64,000 nt of DNA from Blastocatellia bacterium (GCA_016705245.1 JADIYM010000009.1:124001-188000), one strand, 5' to 3'. Shown: positions 1 through 9,447, counted from the stretch's first letter. Program-made: numbers and translations. The notes: generated from the letters alone by a model not told the origin.

Positions 1-1255
1 ACCGGCTCGGCTCTCCAGTCTCCCAGGGTCGATAGTTGTTGCAGAAGTCGATCCGGTCTCCGAGCGACGGGTGCGATGCCCGCCAGAGGACAAAGAGGAG
101 TCCAGGCCGCGGTATGCGCAGGTTCTCGTTTTGAAGCTTCACGAACGACGTCGCCCCGGCGCGGTTCGCCCTTGTCAGTTCCAACGCAAACCGATCCGCC
201 TCGTGTTCGTTCGAGCGTGTGAAGCCATACCAGACGGGCGTCAATGAAAGAGAGATGACCCCGGAAAGCAGCAGGATGAGGGGCAGCGATGCGATATCCC
301 CGAGCTCGTTGAACCGGAATCGGCCCTCGAATCGGGCGATGAGCTTCCCTGACGCGACGTGCGCGATGAAGAGCGTCGCGACAATCAGAACCGAAAGAAA
401 CAGGACGGTGTAGACCGTGTGTCCGAGCACGTAGTGGCCGGCCTCGTGCGCAATGCCGAAGAGGAGCTCGTCTTCGTCGAGCTTCTGGACGAGCGTGTCG
501 GTCACGACGATGCGTTTCGTGCCGCCAAACCCCATCACGGCCGCGTTGAGCGTCCTCGAATCGGCGCTCGAGTTGATCTGCATGATCGCGGCATCGTCGA
601 TGCCCGCGCGTTCGGCGACGTCGAGAATCTTCTTCTCGAGCTCCGCGTCCTGCATCGGGGTGACTTCGTTGAAGAGCGGCACGATTACGACCGGCGTGAT
701 CATAAGGACGAGGAAGATGACCGGCACGGCAACTACTCCGGTGTAGAGCCACCATCGGCGCGGACTGCGCTTCAGCAGCAGGTACGGGATCCACAGGAGC
801 AGTGCGCCGAGAACCGTGTTGACGGCGAAACTGATGACCGAGTCGGTGAGCCAGCCTTCGAAATTCTGGTTCGACAGTCCGTACGCGCGTTCACGCAGGT
901 AGTCCTGGTAGTACTCCATCGGCAGCCAGACCAAGTACGAGATCGCGGAATACAGGACGAAGTAGACGGCGACGACGAAGAACCACTTTCGGCCGATCCG
1001 TTGGGCAAAATCGCGAAGGCGCGACGACCAACCGGTGAACAGAAGGAGCGCCGGAAAGAGAAGGCCCCACGCGGTTGAGACCAGCCAGAGTGCGTTTCCC
1101 GAGTTGTAGTAACTCACGGCTTCGGGAGACGGTTCGGGCACGGCGACAGGCTCGGCGGCGGCTGGTGCTGCACCGGCCGTCTCGACGCTACCGGGCGAGA
1201 GGGGCGACGCCAGAAAAAAGACGAAAAGAATCCCGACCAGGGCAATTGAACGCAC
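1..1255 (-). CDS. M48 family (Ste24/HtpX-like) membrane zinc metalloprotease, C-terminus beyond window
   Basis: Integral-membrane zinc protease of peptidase family M48, which cleaves substrates at or in the membrane. From a GTG at 1255, preceded by GAGGAG at good spacing, the protein has a signal-like stretch (residues 4-16) and hydrophobic segments near 56-73, 92-110, 139-160, 172-193 and 281-298. The zinc motif HEAGH is at residues 270-274, and a downstream NEHEAD motif supplies the third (glutamate) ligand. The frame is still open at base 1, so the gene is cut by the window edge. Long N-terminal membrane segments favour the CAAX prenyl protease 1 (Ste24) type over the shorter HtpX type. 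The next gene upstream, in the same orientation, is a TonB-domain protein, but a palindromic repeat separates them, so co-transcription is uncertain. Confidence 0.9.
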   Translation of the reverse strand, partial: MRSIALVGILFVFFLASPLSPGSVETAGAAPAAAEPVAVPEPSPEAVSYYNSGNALWLVSTAWGLLFPALLLFTGWSSRLRDFAQRIGRKWFFVVAVYFVLYSAISYLVWLPMEYYQDYLRERAYGLSNQNFEGWLTDSVISFAVNTVLGALLLWIPYLLLKRSPRRWWLYTGVVAVPVIFLVLMITPVVIVPLFNEVTPMQDAELEKKILDVAERAGIDDAAIMQINSSADSRTLNAAVMGFGGTKRIVVTDTLVQKLDEDELLFGIAHEAGHYVLGHTVYTVLFLSVLIVATLFIAHVASGKLIARFEGRFRFNELGDIASLPLILLLSGVISLSLTPVWYGFTRSNEHEADRFALELTRANRAGATSFVKLQNENLRIPRPGLLFVLWRASHPSLGDRIDFCNNYRPWETGEPSR

Positions 1256-1410
1256 GGCGAACTCCTCGCGGACGGGCGACGACGTACAGGATGTCTCGAC
1301 ACGCCAACCACTCACTCGCTGAATGATGACCGATCTTGGATTCTGGTCAGCGTTCGGTACGAGGCGTACGTGAGCGATGTTCGACGAGATTGTCTCTGTG
1401 CGGTCCTCTT

Positions 1411-1503
1411 CCTTTGCGCCTTTGCGAGTCCTCTGCGTCATTGCGAGAAACCTGTCGTACGACTGTGTTTCTCGCAGAGACGCAGAGGACTCGCAGAGTC
1501 GCG
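1411..1503. repeat. Family A palindromic repeat, copy A1
   Basis: Inverted repeat with arms of about 40 bp around a roughly 15-bp loop. The left arm is built from CTTTGCG/CTCTGCG heptamers and the right arm from their complement. It starts about 15 bases downstream of the stop codon of the minus-strand TonB-domain gene. Confidence 0.9.
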
Positions 1504-1518
1504 CCGCGAACCGGACGA

Positions 1519-2688
1519 TCAGGGAATTTTGAAGACGACCGAAACCGTCTGAACCGAATCCACCGGGTCGCCATTGCAGTCGCGAGCAGGCTCGAATTGG
1601 AGCTTGTAGACAGCCTCGAGCGCTTTCTCCTCCAGACCGTCACCGAGTCCTCGCGTTATGCTGGCAGACTTGACCCTGCCGTTTGCGCCAAACAGGACGC
1701 GCACAAGGATAGTGCCCTCCGTTCCCTTCTCGCGGGCCAGCGCCGTATATTCCGGGCGCGGGCTGTTGAGAACGCGAGCCTTCGAGCAGAGAACGCCTTT
1801 CGCCGGAACGTGATTCGCCGAAACGCGACCATCTCGAACACTCCCCGGCCCGTCCTTGGGGATCCAGCCGTCGGCCCTGGGGGGCGTGTTCCGTGACGGC
1901 CCTTCGGCCGAGAACGTCGGAGTCTCGGCGAGCGCCGAGAGTGCGGGACCAGGCTCCGGAAGCCCGGCGAGCCGCGTCGTGATTCGGTTGACCGGTACGA
2001 CGAGGTACTCGTGGCCGCGAACGGCAATGTTCGTGACGAGGCCGACGACGGTTCCGTCAAGAGCCAAAACCGGACTTCCAACCTGATCGTCCAGTGGTGC
2101 CTGCGTCAGGACTATCGCAAAGACATCGTCCTCGATAACCCGAACTATTGCGGGCTGCGTCAAGAGTGCTCGATTCGGAGTCGCGAACAGGTAGACGCTG
2201 TCGCCGGTGACAACGGTGGTCTCGGACAGCGTGAGCATCCGCGCACTGGCCACGTCGACTTCATAGACGTCCAGGTCCGTCGGATGCTCGGAGGCAACTG
2301 CCCGGGCCGCGATGAGTCGATCCGAACTGCCGGTACGGACGAACACGTCCGTGCCGGCTCGCCGATCGTCGCGGAACGATATGACGATTCCGGGTTTGAC
2401 GATCAGTCCGCTTCCACACGGTGCGAGACCACCGGCCGATGAGCGAATGTAGATCGCGACTATGGCCGTCGTGCTCGACGGTGGTTCGGAATCAGCCGAG
2501 GCGACGCTGCGGAGACGGAACGTGAGAGCGCCGGCCGCAAGCAGGGCCACGCAGACGGTGGTCCCGACGACGATTGCGATCCTCGCGACCGGGCTCGTCG
2601 AGCGCCAGCGCAACGGCGCGGCGTGCCCGTCGAGATGACGCATCTCCGAACTTCCGTGCGTCTGCGGGGCATTCATAGGCATTTCCAT
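1519..2688 (-). CDS. Membrane-anchored degenerate trypsin-like protease fused to a TonB C-terminal domain
   Basis: A 389-residue protein. A single transmembrane segment lies at about residues 33-57 after a short cytoplasmic N-terminus. Residues about 75-235 resemble a chymotrypsin/HtrA-type fold (GSGLIVKPG, then DLDVYEVDV, then GSPVLALDGTVVGLV). A linker of about 60 residues is followed by a C-terminal TonB-type domain (about 300-389) with RPEYTALAREKGTEGT and the closing KLQFEPARD. In the protease part the serine region reads DQVGSPV rather than GDSGGP, and no canonical catalytic histidine block is visible, so proteolytic activity looks lost. TonB C-terminal domains contact outer-membrane receptors and span the periplasm. 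The protein therefore probably acts as a periplasmic adaptor or sensor; this is inference. The start at 2688 gives MEMPMNAP; 2676 (second Met region) is an alternative. Confidence 0.75.
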   Translation of the reverse strand: MEMPMNAPQTHGSSEMRHLDGHAAPLRWRSTSPVARIAIVVGTTVCVALLAAGALTFRLRSVASADSEPPSSTTAIVAIYIRSSAGGLAPCGSGLIVKPGIVISFRDDRRAGTDVFVRTGSSDRLIAARAVASEHPTDLDVYEVDVASARMLTLSETTVVTGDSVYLFATPNRALLTQPAIVRVIEDDVFAIVLTQAPLDDQVGSPVLALDGTVVGLVTNIAVRGHEYLVVPVNRITTRLAGLPEPGPALSALAETPTFSAEGPSRNTPPRADGWIPKDGPGSVRDGRVSANHVPAKGVLCSKARVLNSPRPEYTALAREKGTEGTILVRVLFGANGRVKSASITRGLGDGLEEKALEAVYKLQFEPARDCNGDPVDSVQTVSVVFKIP

Positions 2689-2700
2689 GCCGTTTCATCT

Positions 2701-2769
2701 TCCTTTGCGCCTTTGCGCCTTTGCGCGAGATGAGCCATCTCACGCAAAGGCGCAAAGGCGCAAAGGAGG
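2701..2769. repeat. Family A palindromic repeat, short copy A2
   Basis: Shorter variant: three CTTTGCG heptamers, a loop of about 20 bases, and three complementary CGCAAAG units. It lies between the 5' end of the TonB/protease gene and the 3' end of the OPT transporter gene. Confidence 0.85.
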
Positions 2770-2812
2770 AATCAGAGGCTTCTGCGGTCGAGTATCGAGG
2801 GCCGGGCCTCTT

Positions 2813-5344
2813 CTACGAGGGTTCCTTCTTCCCTCCCAGCAGCCACTCGCGCCCGACGAAGTAGAGCAACACCACCAGCAGCACGAACGGGATCATCGAC
2901 AGCAGGTCCGCGTTGGGGCCATTGAAGAACGGGTTGTTCTCGGTCGACCAGTCGGTGATCGAACGGTTCGTTTCCGTCAGCACCCCGGCCATGAACGCGA
3001 TCACGATGCCCGCGATGGCGCCGCCCGCGATGTACCCGGACGCCATCAGCACCCCGGGGCTCTTGTCGCCTTCAGCAACGAGCTGGTCCTCGGAGAGTTC
3101 CTTGTGCGCGAGCTTCTTCCGGAGGTTGCGGTCCACGAGCCACCGCACCATCCCTCCGATGAAAATCGGGCTCGAGGACGACAGCGGCAGGTACACGCCC
3201 ACCGCGAACGCCAGCGACGGAATGCCCGACATCTCGAGCACCACCGAGATCATCACCCCGAGCAGCACGAGCCCCCAAGGCAGCTCCTGGTTCAGGATGC
3301 CTTTGATGATGTAGGACATCAGCGTCGCCTTCGGCGCGTCGAACTTGTCGACCTTCGAGTCGTCAGGCCGCACACGGTGCGTCCCGTTGATGCCGGGATC
3401 GACGAGGTAGACCGCTTCGCCGGCGTCGTTGACGAGGTAGCGGCCCTCGGGCCCGCCTTCGCTGTCCGGCTTGAACCAGACGCGGTACGTCTTGTCGTCC
3501 GCCGCCGCCTGGGGACCCTTGAGCGCGGCCGTTTCGGTCAGAGCGGACGGATCGGTCTTGAGTCCGGGAACGAAGTTCTTGCGGACGCGGTAGGTGACTT
3601 TCCCTGACTCGTTCACGAGGAACTCGCCCTGGTCGAGCCCTTCGATTTCACCGGTCGGGTTCGGAAGGACCCGGTACGCGCCGGGCTGGTACGGCTTGAT
3701 GTCCTCGGTGAGTTCCGGCAACGTCGCGAGCGTCGCCGGATCGACGGTCACGACCGTCTCGGTTACCGGCTCGAACGAGATGCGCGGCACGTAGACCGTC
3801 GACGCGCTGTTGAGGTTCAGCAGGATCGGACCGAGGATGAGCGCCGATCCGAGCGCTCCGATGAGGATGGCGATCTGCTGAAGCCGCGGCGTGGCGCCCA
3901 CGAGGAAGCCCGTCTTGAGATCCTGCGATGTAGTGCCGCCGTTCGACGCGGCGATGCAGACGATCGCGCCGATCGACAGGGCCGTCACGTAGTAGGAGGG
4001 GCCCGTCCAGCCGATGATCAGGAAAATCAGGCACGTAAGGAGGAGCGTCGCGACGGTCATTCCCGAGATCGGGTTCGACGACGAGCCGATCTCGCCCGTC
4101 AGCCGCGACGACACGGTCACGAAGAGGAATCCGAATGCGATGATCAGGAAGGCGCCGAGGAAGTTCCACTGCAGGTTGAGCTCGTTCGTGATCACGATCG
4201 CGATCACGAGCGTGATGATCCCGCCGATGACGAAGTTCATCGGAAGGTCCTTGTCGGTCCGCACGGCCGCGTCGTTGGCGGCCTGTCCGCCGCGCAGGTC
4301 GTTGAGGCCGCCCTTGAGCCCGTGCCAGATCGTCGGGATGGAACGGAAGAGGCTGATGATTCCGCCCGCGGTCACGGCTCCCGCGCCGATGTAGAGCACA
4401 TACGCGCCGCGGATCTCGTTCGGCCCCATCTCGGCGATCGGCACGCTACCGGGGGCGAGCACGGCCGTCATGCCCTCGCCGAAGAACTTGATGGCCGGAA
4501 TGAGCACGAGGTAGGCGAGCACGCCACCGGCGCACATGATCGACGCGATCCTCGGTCCGATGATGTACCCGACGCCGAGCAGCGCAGGCGAGATCTCGGC
4601 CGCGATCGACCCGGCCTTGAACGGGGCGCCGAAGATTTTCTCGGGAACGTCTTTCCAACCCTTGAGCGCCGCCATAGCGACCTGGTAGGCGAATCCGATT
4701 CCGAAGCCGGCGAAGATCGTCCGGGCGCCGATCGCCGAGCCGCTTCCTTCCTGGGCCTTCCAGGCATCGTCCGCCGCCGCACGCGATTCATCCGACGCGC
4801 CGGCCTTGAGCACCTCCGCGCACGCCGTGCCCTCGGGGTACTTCAAATACCCGTGCTGCTGGACGATGAGCGCGCGCCGCAGCGGAATCATCATGAGGAT
4901 GCCGAGCAGCCCGCCCAGAACGGCGACGAGCATCACCCTCGTCAGTTCGAGGTCGAATCCGAGAATGAGTATCGCAGGCATTGTGACGCCAACGCCGAAG
5001 GCGATCGACTCGCCGGCCGAGCCGGCCGTCTGGACGATGTTGTTCTCGAGGATTGTCGCGTTCCGGAGCCCGAACGTGTGCAGGAGGCGGAACAGCGTGA
5101 TCGAGATGACGGCGACCGGGATCGACGCGCTGACGGTGAGCCCGACCTTGAGGACTAGGTAGAGCGACGAGGCGCCGAACACCATGCCCAACAGGGTACC
5201 CACTACGAGCGGGAGCCACGTGAACTCGCGGAGATTCGTCGACGAGGGAATGTACGAGATGAAGGACCGCAGAAACGGATTCGTGGTTCCGGCGTACGGA
5301 TTGCTCTCCGCAGGGGCGTTACCGGGCGTCGAGTCTGTGGACAT
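2813..5344 (-). CDS. OPT family oligopeptide transporter
   Basis: Proton-coupled oligopeptide transporter of the OPT superfamily, located in the inner membrane. The 843 residues carry about 14-16 hydrophobic segments. The N-terminal signature region is WLPLVVGTLLGMVFGAS, followed by NNIVQTAGSAGESIAFG, which matches the OPT core. The centre contains NGGTTSQDLKTGFLVGATP, another conserved OPT region. Between the membrane halves, about residues 530-665, is a soluble insertion rich in short repeats (KVTYRVRKNF, KTYRVWFKP) that is probably periplasmic and may bind substrate. The length is typical for bacterial OPT proteins with this insertion. The gene appears to stand alone, with a long upstream region containing a family D repeat. 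The substrate cannot be told from sequence. Confidence 0.93.
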   Translation of the reverse strand: MSTDSTPGNAPAESNPYAGTTNPFLRSFISYIPSSTNLREFTWLPLVVGTLLGMVFGASSLYLVLKVGLTVSASIPVAVISITLFRLLHTFGLRNATILENNIVQTAGSAGESIAFGVGVTMPAILILGFDLELTRVMLVAVLGGLLGILMMIPLRRALIVQQHGYLKYPEGTACAEVLKAGASDESRAAADDAWKAQEGSGSAIGARTIFAGFGIGFAYQVAMAALKGWKDVPEKIFGAPFKAGSIAAEISPALLGVGYIIGPRIASIMCAGGVLAYLVLIPAIKFFGEGMTAVLAPGSVPIAEMGPNEIRGAYVLYIGAGAVTAGGIISLFRSIPTIWHGLKGGLNDLRGGQAANDAAVRTDKDLPMNFVIGGIITLVIAIVITNELNLQWNFLGAFLIIAFGFLFVTVSSRLTGEIGSSSNPISGMTVATLLLTCLIFLIIGWTGPSYYVTALSIGAIVCIAASNGGTTSQDLKTGFLVGATPRLQQIAILIGALGSALILGPILLNLNSASTVYVPRISFEPVTETVVTVDPATLATLPELTEDIKPYQPGAYRVLPNPTGEIEGLDQGEFLVNESGKVTYRVRKNFVPGLKTDPSALTETAALKGPQAAADDKTYRVWFKPDSEGGPEGRYLVNDAGEAVYLVDPGINGTHRVRPDDSKVDKFDAPKATLMSYIIKGILNQELPWGLVLLGVMISVVLEMSGIPSLAFAVGVYLPLSSSSPIFIGGMVRWLVDRNLRKKLAHKELSEDQLVAEGDKSPGVLMASGYIAGGAIAGIVIAFMAGVLTETNRSITDWSTENNPFFNGPNADLLSMIPFVLLVVLLYFVGREWLLGGKKEPS

Positions 5345-5695
5345 GTGGTGTGGCCTCCGGATGTACTGCGAGATCTCGAGTTCGTGAAACGTCGGGACTG
5401 CGGACCAGGCGATCGGGCTTCGGCACGCCGCATCCGATGTTTATTCGAACGCGAGGGAAACCTGATCTTGCGGCCAACATATTGAGTCGGGCGGGGAATG
5501 TCCAGATGAAGGCTGTACTCATGAGAGGCGTTTGCGTGTGGGGCCATGGTATTGGGGGGCCAGAGGAGAGCATCGCGGATATTGCGGATCGGACGGATTG
5601 ACGCGGATCTGAACTCGTATTCAGATCCGCGTCATCCACTTGATCCGCAAGATCCGCGTTGCTTCTACGTCTCCGTCACGCACCGCCCGCCTCGA
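5345..5695. other. Intergenic region with a family D inverted repeat
   Basis: No gene is seen. The 5' flank of the OPT gene should hold its promoter, but no convincing -35/-10 pair stands out. The right half is occupied by a GATCCGC-rich inverted repeat (5570-5662). Confidence 0.6.
5570..5662. repeat. Family D inverted repeat (GATCCGC-rich), copy D1
   Basis: The left arm contains several GCGGAT units and the right arm several ATCCGC units around a short loop (GAACTCGTAT). Related copies are at 60758-60854, with half-copies at 21883-21909 and 26537-26575. Confidence 0.8.
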
Positions 5696-6421
5696 TCAGG
5701 CGGCCAGCGTCCGCGTGAGAATCGCGGCGAGCTCGAGCAGGGCGGCCTTTCCGTCTCCCCGGTAGGTTGAGCCGTGCATTAGCGCGAGAGTCTTTGGCTC
5801 GAGCGCCGCGAGGCGGCGGATGGTCGGTTCGGTGTCGGCCGTATACGGCAGGTCCTTCGCAAGCGGACCGTTCATTCCTGCAAGGATCGCTTCGTGTGCA
5901 CGCTCGACCACTCCCGACTCGATGAGGGGCTCGTTCTCACCCGCGTGGAAGAACAGGTCCGAGCAGAGCAGCACGGACTCGGTCTCCTCGAAGAACAGCC
6001 CGGCGTCCCAACCGTGGGGAACATGTGGTGTCGCGAGGAATCGGAGCCGGCGACGGCCCGTCTCGAGCACCTCGCCGTCGGCGAGCGCGCGCGGCGGCCG
6101 GTCGGCATAGTCGTTGAGGCAGACGATGGCGCCCACCGTGCTGCAGATCGGCGTGGCGTTCGGCGCGACTTCGAGAAACTGGTTCAGGGCCCCACACTCG
6201 TCGGATTCGAAGTGACTGAATCCGATCCATCGCAGCGTCGACGGGTCGATGACCGACGCCACGCCTTCGAGCGTGACGGGAAACATTGCCCTGAAGCCCG
6301 TGTGGATGAGGACGGGCTCATCGTCCTTGAGGAGGAACTGGTTGAACTCCATCCCGTACTCCGGGTGGAAGGTCGCAAGCCGGTACAGGTCCGCGGCAAC
6401 TTCATCAACTCGGCATTTCAT
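5696..6421 (-). CDS. Metallo-beta-lactamase-fold protein, flavodiiron-like
   Basis: A 241-residue MBL-fold protein without a flavodoxin domain. The metal-binding block HFESDE (H70, E72, D74) resembles the HxExD motif of the flavodiiron (oxygen/NO reductase) diiron centre rather than the HxHxDH of hydrolases. Further ligand candidates are in PHVPHGWD, LLCSDLFFH and LALMHGST, in the expected order. The start is ATG 6421, preceded by GGAGAGA eight bases upstream. The frame stays open for another 80 codons, but that stretch only translates a palindromic repeat. It may be a stand-alone diiron or zinc oxidoreductase/hydrolase; the substrate is unknown. It is a single gene flanked by repeats on both sides. 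Confidence 0.82.
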   Translation of the reverse strand: MKCRVDEVAADLYRLATFHPEYGMEFNQFLLKDDEPVLIHTGFRAMFPVTLEGVASVIDPSTLRWIGFSHFESDECGALNQFLEVAPNATPICSTVGAIVCLNDYADRPPRALADGEVLETGRRRLRFLATPHVPHGWDAGLFFEETESVLLCSDLFFHAGENEPLIESGVVERAHEAILAGMNGPLAKDLPYTADTEPTIRRLAALEPKTLALMHGSTYRGDGKAALLELAAILTRTLAA

Positions 6422-6528
6422 GTTGGCATTCTCTCCGCTATGAGAAGTCGCCGAACGCCAGACTCGGGGGCGGGCGCGACGTCGCCCGATGGTACTCCAA
6501 ACCGGCGACGCCATCCGAACTTGCACTC

Positions 6529-6704
6529 GCCGTCGGCCGCAGGCCGACCCGGAACCCGGAGCGAAGCGACGGGCCGGCCTCACGCAACCGCACGCGTGAG
6601 GATTCACCGAGTTGCTCTCACTCCCAGCCCGGTCACGAGCACTGCGCCACTGTGCATTCGGTGGCACTGCTGGACGCTCATTTGAGGCCGGCCCCTCGCT
6701 ACCG
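6529..6704. repeat. Family C-like inverted repeat, copy C1
   Basis: The block GTCGGCCGCAGGCCGACC is followed by CGAAGCGACGGGCCGGCCTC. The inverted partner TGAGGCCGGCCCCTCGC lies near 6684. This and the next two repeats fill most of the 840-base gene-free interval 6422-7264, in which no coding sequence was recognised. Confidence 0.7.
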
Positions 6705-6835
6705 CGCTGAGCGTGTCCAACAGTTTGTGCTGGACACGGACAGAAGTGCAGCGCCGGTCACGACCGAGCGCTCGAGTTGGTGGAGGGGGACGCAACCGGA
6801 TCGGGCGTGCGGTTCAACCACTTGGCGGTAGATGT

Positions 6836-6944
6836 AAGGCCGGCCGCTCACTGCGTTCGCGGTTCTGGGACGTGCGGTCCGGAGAGCGGTCCCCGTCGGC
6901 CGCAGGCCGACCCAGAACCGCGAACGCAGTGAGCGGCCGGCCTT
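6836..6944. repeat. Family C palindrome with perfect 34-bp arms, copy C2
   Basis: The left arm (6836-6869) and right arm (6911-6944) are exact reverse complements, beginning AAGGCCGGCCGCTCACTG and ending with its complement. The loop of about 41 bases contains a smaller palindrome (GTCGGCCGCAGGCCGAC). Confidence 0.92.
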
Positions 6945-7145
6945 ACCGAGCGCACAACTGGTCCTGGCGGACGCAGCTTGCTCGGCCTGTTGAGCCTCGA
7001 CGACACTACGCAATGTGGCGAATCTCCACAGGCGCGACACAACTGCCCGTGTCCAGCCGACTCGATTCTGGGTAAAGGTCAGCGTTACCGCTCGGGGGTC
7101 TGGATTACGCGGGGGCAGCGACTGCGAGTCCGCGATCGCCATCCA

Positions 7146-7214
7146 GTTCCGCTGCGTCCCGTCTCGCCCTTTCCGGATCCAAAGCGGCGCTGCGCGCCGC
7201 ACTCCAAGGCGCTT
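7146..7214. repeat. Family E half-element, copy E1
   Basis: This shares TTCCGGATCCAAAGCGGCGC and the following GCCGCACTCCAAGGCGCTTC with the right arm of the longer element at 16864-17041. Only one arm is present here. Confidence 0.75.
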
Positions 7215-7264
7215 CGCGCAGGACCGCCCCTAATGCGAGACGTCCCTTGCGCTTTCCTTGTCGT

Positions 7265-7666
7265 TTACGCTTCGAACGCCGCAGCCCCGGCTTCGGCGAC
7301 GGCGTGGTCCTGCTCGCCTGAGCCTCCGCTGACTCCGATCGCACCGACAACTTTCCCGTCTCTCTTAAGCGGGATGCCGCCAGCGAAGATCATGATCCGG
7401 CCGCGGTTCGACGCATGAATTCCGAAGAACTGGTCTCCGGACTGGCTGTGCGTGGCGAGGTCCTTCGTCGAGATGTCAAAAGCGCGCGACGTGTAGGCTT
7501 TCTGGATCGAGATGTCGATGCTGCCGATCCACGCGTTGTCCATTCGCACGTGCGCAACGAGGTTTCCACCTCCGTCCGCAACGGCGATGTTCATCGGCTG
7601 ACCGACTTCAGCGGCCTTGGCTTCGGCCGCGGCAATCACGCGGCGTGCGTCTTCGAGAGTGACCAT
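7265..7666 (-). CDS. HbpS/GlcG-family heme-binding protein (DUF336)
   Basis: A 133-residue protein of the GlcG/HbpS family. Members bind heme or cobalamin, or act as accessory sensors, and are often encoded beside oxidoreductases. Diagnostic features are an N-terminal helix (LEDARRVIAAAEAKA), the strand MNIAVADGGGNLVAHVRMDNA, KAYTSRAF, and the C-terminal glycine-rich GAIGVSGGSGEQDHAVA, which is the family hallmark. The length is full for the family. There is no signal peptide, so it is probably cytoplasmic. Start ATG 7666; the upstream AAAGGAGT region provides a ribosome site. The next gene (PLP decarboxylase) is divergent, with about 190 bases between the starts. Confidence 0.9.
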   Translation of the reverse strand: MVTLEDARRVIAAAEAKAAEVGQPMNIAVADGGGNLVAHVRMDNAWIGSIDISIQKAYTSRAFDISTKDLATHSQSGDQFFGIHASNRGRIMIFAGGIPLKRDGKVVGAIGVSGGSGEQDHAVAEAGAAAFEA

Positions 7667-7852
7667 GCAGAGACTCCTTTGTTCGTCGGTGGCGTCGAGC
7701 GACGGAAAGACTACCAGACCGGCGAGTCACGGCCGTGGCCTCCTATTGCCGCCGGCTGGATTGGGCGGTCACTTGGTCTGTTGCGACTCCGCTTGTGCAT
7801 CCGTCGCGAGAATCTGGAAACGGCGCGCGACATTGTGCCGTAGGTATCCGGG

Positions 7853-9325
7853 ATGACAGATCCCTCCATCCGTCGCCGCGTCTGGGACGCCGTCGCGGCC
7901 GAGATAGCGGACTTCCCGCAAGCCGTCCGCGACCTCCCGGTCACTCCCGACTGCACGGTCGACACGCTCCGGTCGTGGCTCGCCGCCGAGTACTCCTTCG
8001 CCGCGCCGGTGCCACTCGACCGGCTTGCAACAGACGTCATCGAGCACCTGCGGGCAGGGATCGTTCAGGTGACGTCGCCGCGCTATTTCGGCCTGTTCAA
8101 CCCGAGCGTCCGCGAGGCCGGCGTCGTCGCCGACACGCTCGTGGCGCTGTACAACCCGCAACTGGCCGCGTATTCGCACGCGCCGGCCGAGTGCGAGATG
8201 GAGCGGCACACGCTGCGGCACCTGGCGGGGCTGCTCGGGTTTGATCCGGACGCGACGCACGCGACCTTCACGAGCGGTGGCGCGGAGTCGAACCTGTCGG
8301 CCGTGCTGACGGCGCTCGCCCACCTCTGTCCTGAAGCGGCGGAAGCGGGCGTCGCTAGCCTCGGCCGTCGTCCGGCGATCTACCTGTCGGCTGAGGGGCA
8401 CCACTCCTTCGTGAAGGCCGCCCGGATGACGGGGCTGGGGACCGGAGCGCTCCGCCTCGTGCCGACCACCGGGCGGCTGGCGCTCGACGCGATGGCGCTC
8501 GACGCGCAGATGCGCGCCGATGCGCAAGCGGGGTGGCACCCGCTCCTGGTCATCGGGACGGCGGGTACGACGAGCGCCGGAGTCGTCGACCCGCTGTCCT
8601 CACTCGCCGACGTCGCCGCCGCACACGGTGCGTGGTTCCACGTCGACGCGGCGTGGGGAGGGAGCGCGGCGCTCTCGCCGCGGCTGCGACCGGTGCTCGC
8701 CGGCATTTCGCGCGCGGACTCGGTGACGTGGGACGCGCACAAGTGGCTCTCGGTACCGATGGGTGCGGGGATGTTCTTCTGCCGGCATCGCGAAGCGGTC
8801 GAACGGGCGTTCGGCGTCTCGACCTCTTACATGCCCGGTGCGTTGGGCGCCGACACGCCGGATCCGTATGCGACGACGGCCCAGTGGTCGCGTCGCGCCA
8901 TCGGGCTCAAGGTGTTCATGGCGCTCGCTGAGCTGGGAACGGCCGGCTGCGGCGCGCTCATCGAGCAGCAGGCGGAGATGGGAGAACTACTTCGCGCCCG
9001 GCTTCGCGAAGCCGGATGGCTGGTCGTCAACGACACTCCCTTGCCGGTCGTCTGCTTCACGAATGCCGACATACGAACTGGCCGGTTTACGACCGGTGAC
9101 GTGGTCCGGGCGATCTCGGAGCGGCGGCGCGTGTGGATCTCGGACGTGGTGCTCGGTCAGGACGCGACCGGGAACCCTGCCACCGGTGAGCGAGTCCTGC
9201 GGGCGTGCATCACGAGCTTCCGAACCGACGCCGGCGACGTCGAGTGCCTTGTGGAGGAGCTCAAGGCAGTCTGGCACGCGGGCAGGCTGCACCCTGGCGG
9301 GTTGGGGCCCCCATCCGCCCCGTAG
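7853..9325 (+). CDS. PLP-dependent group II decarboxylase (aromatic-L-amino-acid decarboxylase family)
   Basis: A 490-residue fold-type I PLP enzyme of the aromatic amino acid/glutamate decarboxylase family, expected to convert an amino acid to its amine in the cytoplasm. The Schiff-base lysine is K297 in DAHKWLSVP. Upstream are the substrate/cofactor motifs FTSGGAESN (phosphate binding) and HVDAAWGGSA (the aspartate contacting the pyridine nitrogen). The N-terminal part includes SPRYFGLFNPS, as in family members with short mobile loops. The length matches bacterial AADC-like proteins. The start ATG 7853 has only a weak ribosome site. Specificity (Tyr, Trp, Phe, Glu, diaminobutyrate) cannot be decided from sequence. 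The gene is monocistronic. Confidence 0.9.
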   Translation: MTDPSIRRRVWDAVAAEIADFPQAVRDLPVTPDCTVDTLRSWLAAEYSFAAPVPLDRLATDVIEHLRAGIVQVTSPRYFGLFNPSVREAGVVADTLVALYNPQLAAYSHAPAECEMERHTLRHLAGLLGFDPDATHATFTSGGAESNLSAVLTALAHLCPEAAEAGVASLGRRPAIYLSAEGHHSFVKAARMTGLGTGALRLVPTTGRLALDAMALDAQMRADAQAGWHPLLVIGTAGTTSAGVVDPLSSLADVAAAHGAWFHVDAAWGGSAALSPRLRPVLAGISRADSVTWDAHKWLSVPMGAGMFFCRHREAVERAFGVSTSYMPGALGADTPDPYATTAQWSRRAIGLKVFMALAELGTAGCGALIEQQAEMGELLRARLREAGWLVVNDTPLPVVCFTNADIRTGRFTTGDVVRAISERRRVWISDVVLGQDATGNPATGERVLRACITSFRTDAGDVECLVEELKAVWHAGRLHPGGLGPPSAP

Positions 9326-9447
9326 CACCCGATAGAGGCTCACGCTCCTTCGAGGTCACTCCGCCCAATCGCTTTCGACTCGAGCATGCAACTGACGGCG
9401 AGAGATGCCGTGACATTCTTCCCGCCGTCTTTGCACATCGTCATCGA

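Noticed and set aside
1336..1896. Frames containing peptides such as LCAFASPLR or LAETQRTRR
   Set aside because: These peptides recur at every family A repeat and are translations of the palindrome, not proteins.
2687..3607. Long plus-strand frames opposite the OPT gene (also 4322-5158)
   Set aside because: Codon-shadow frames of a clear OPT transporter; rich in Arg/His with no fold-like pattern.
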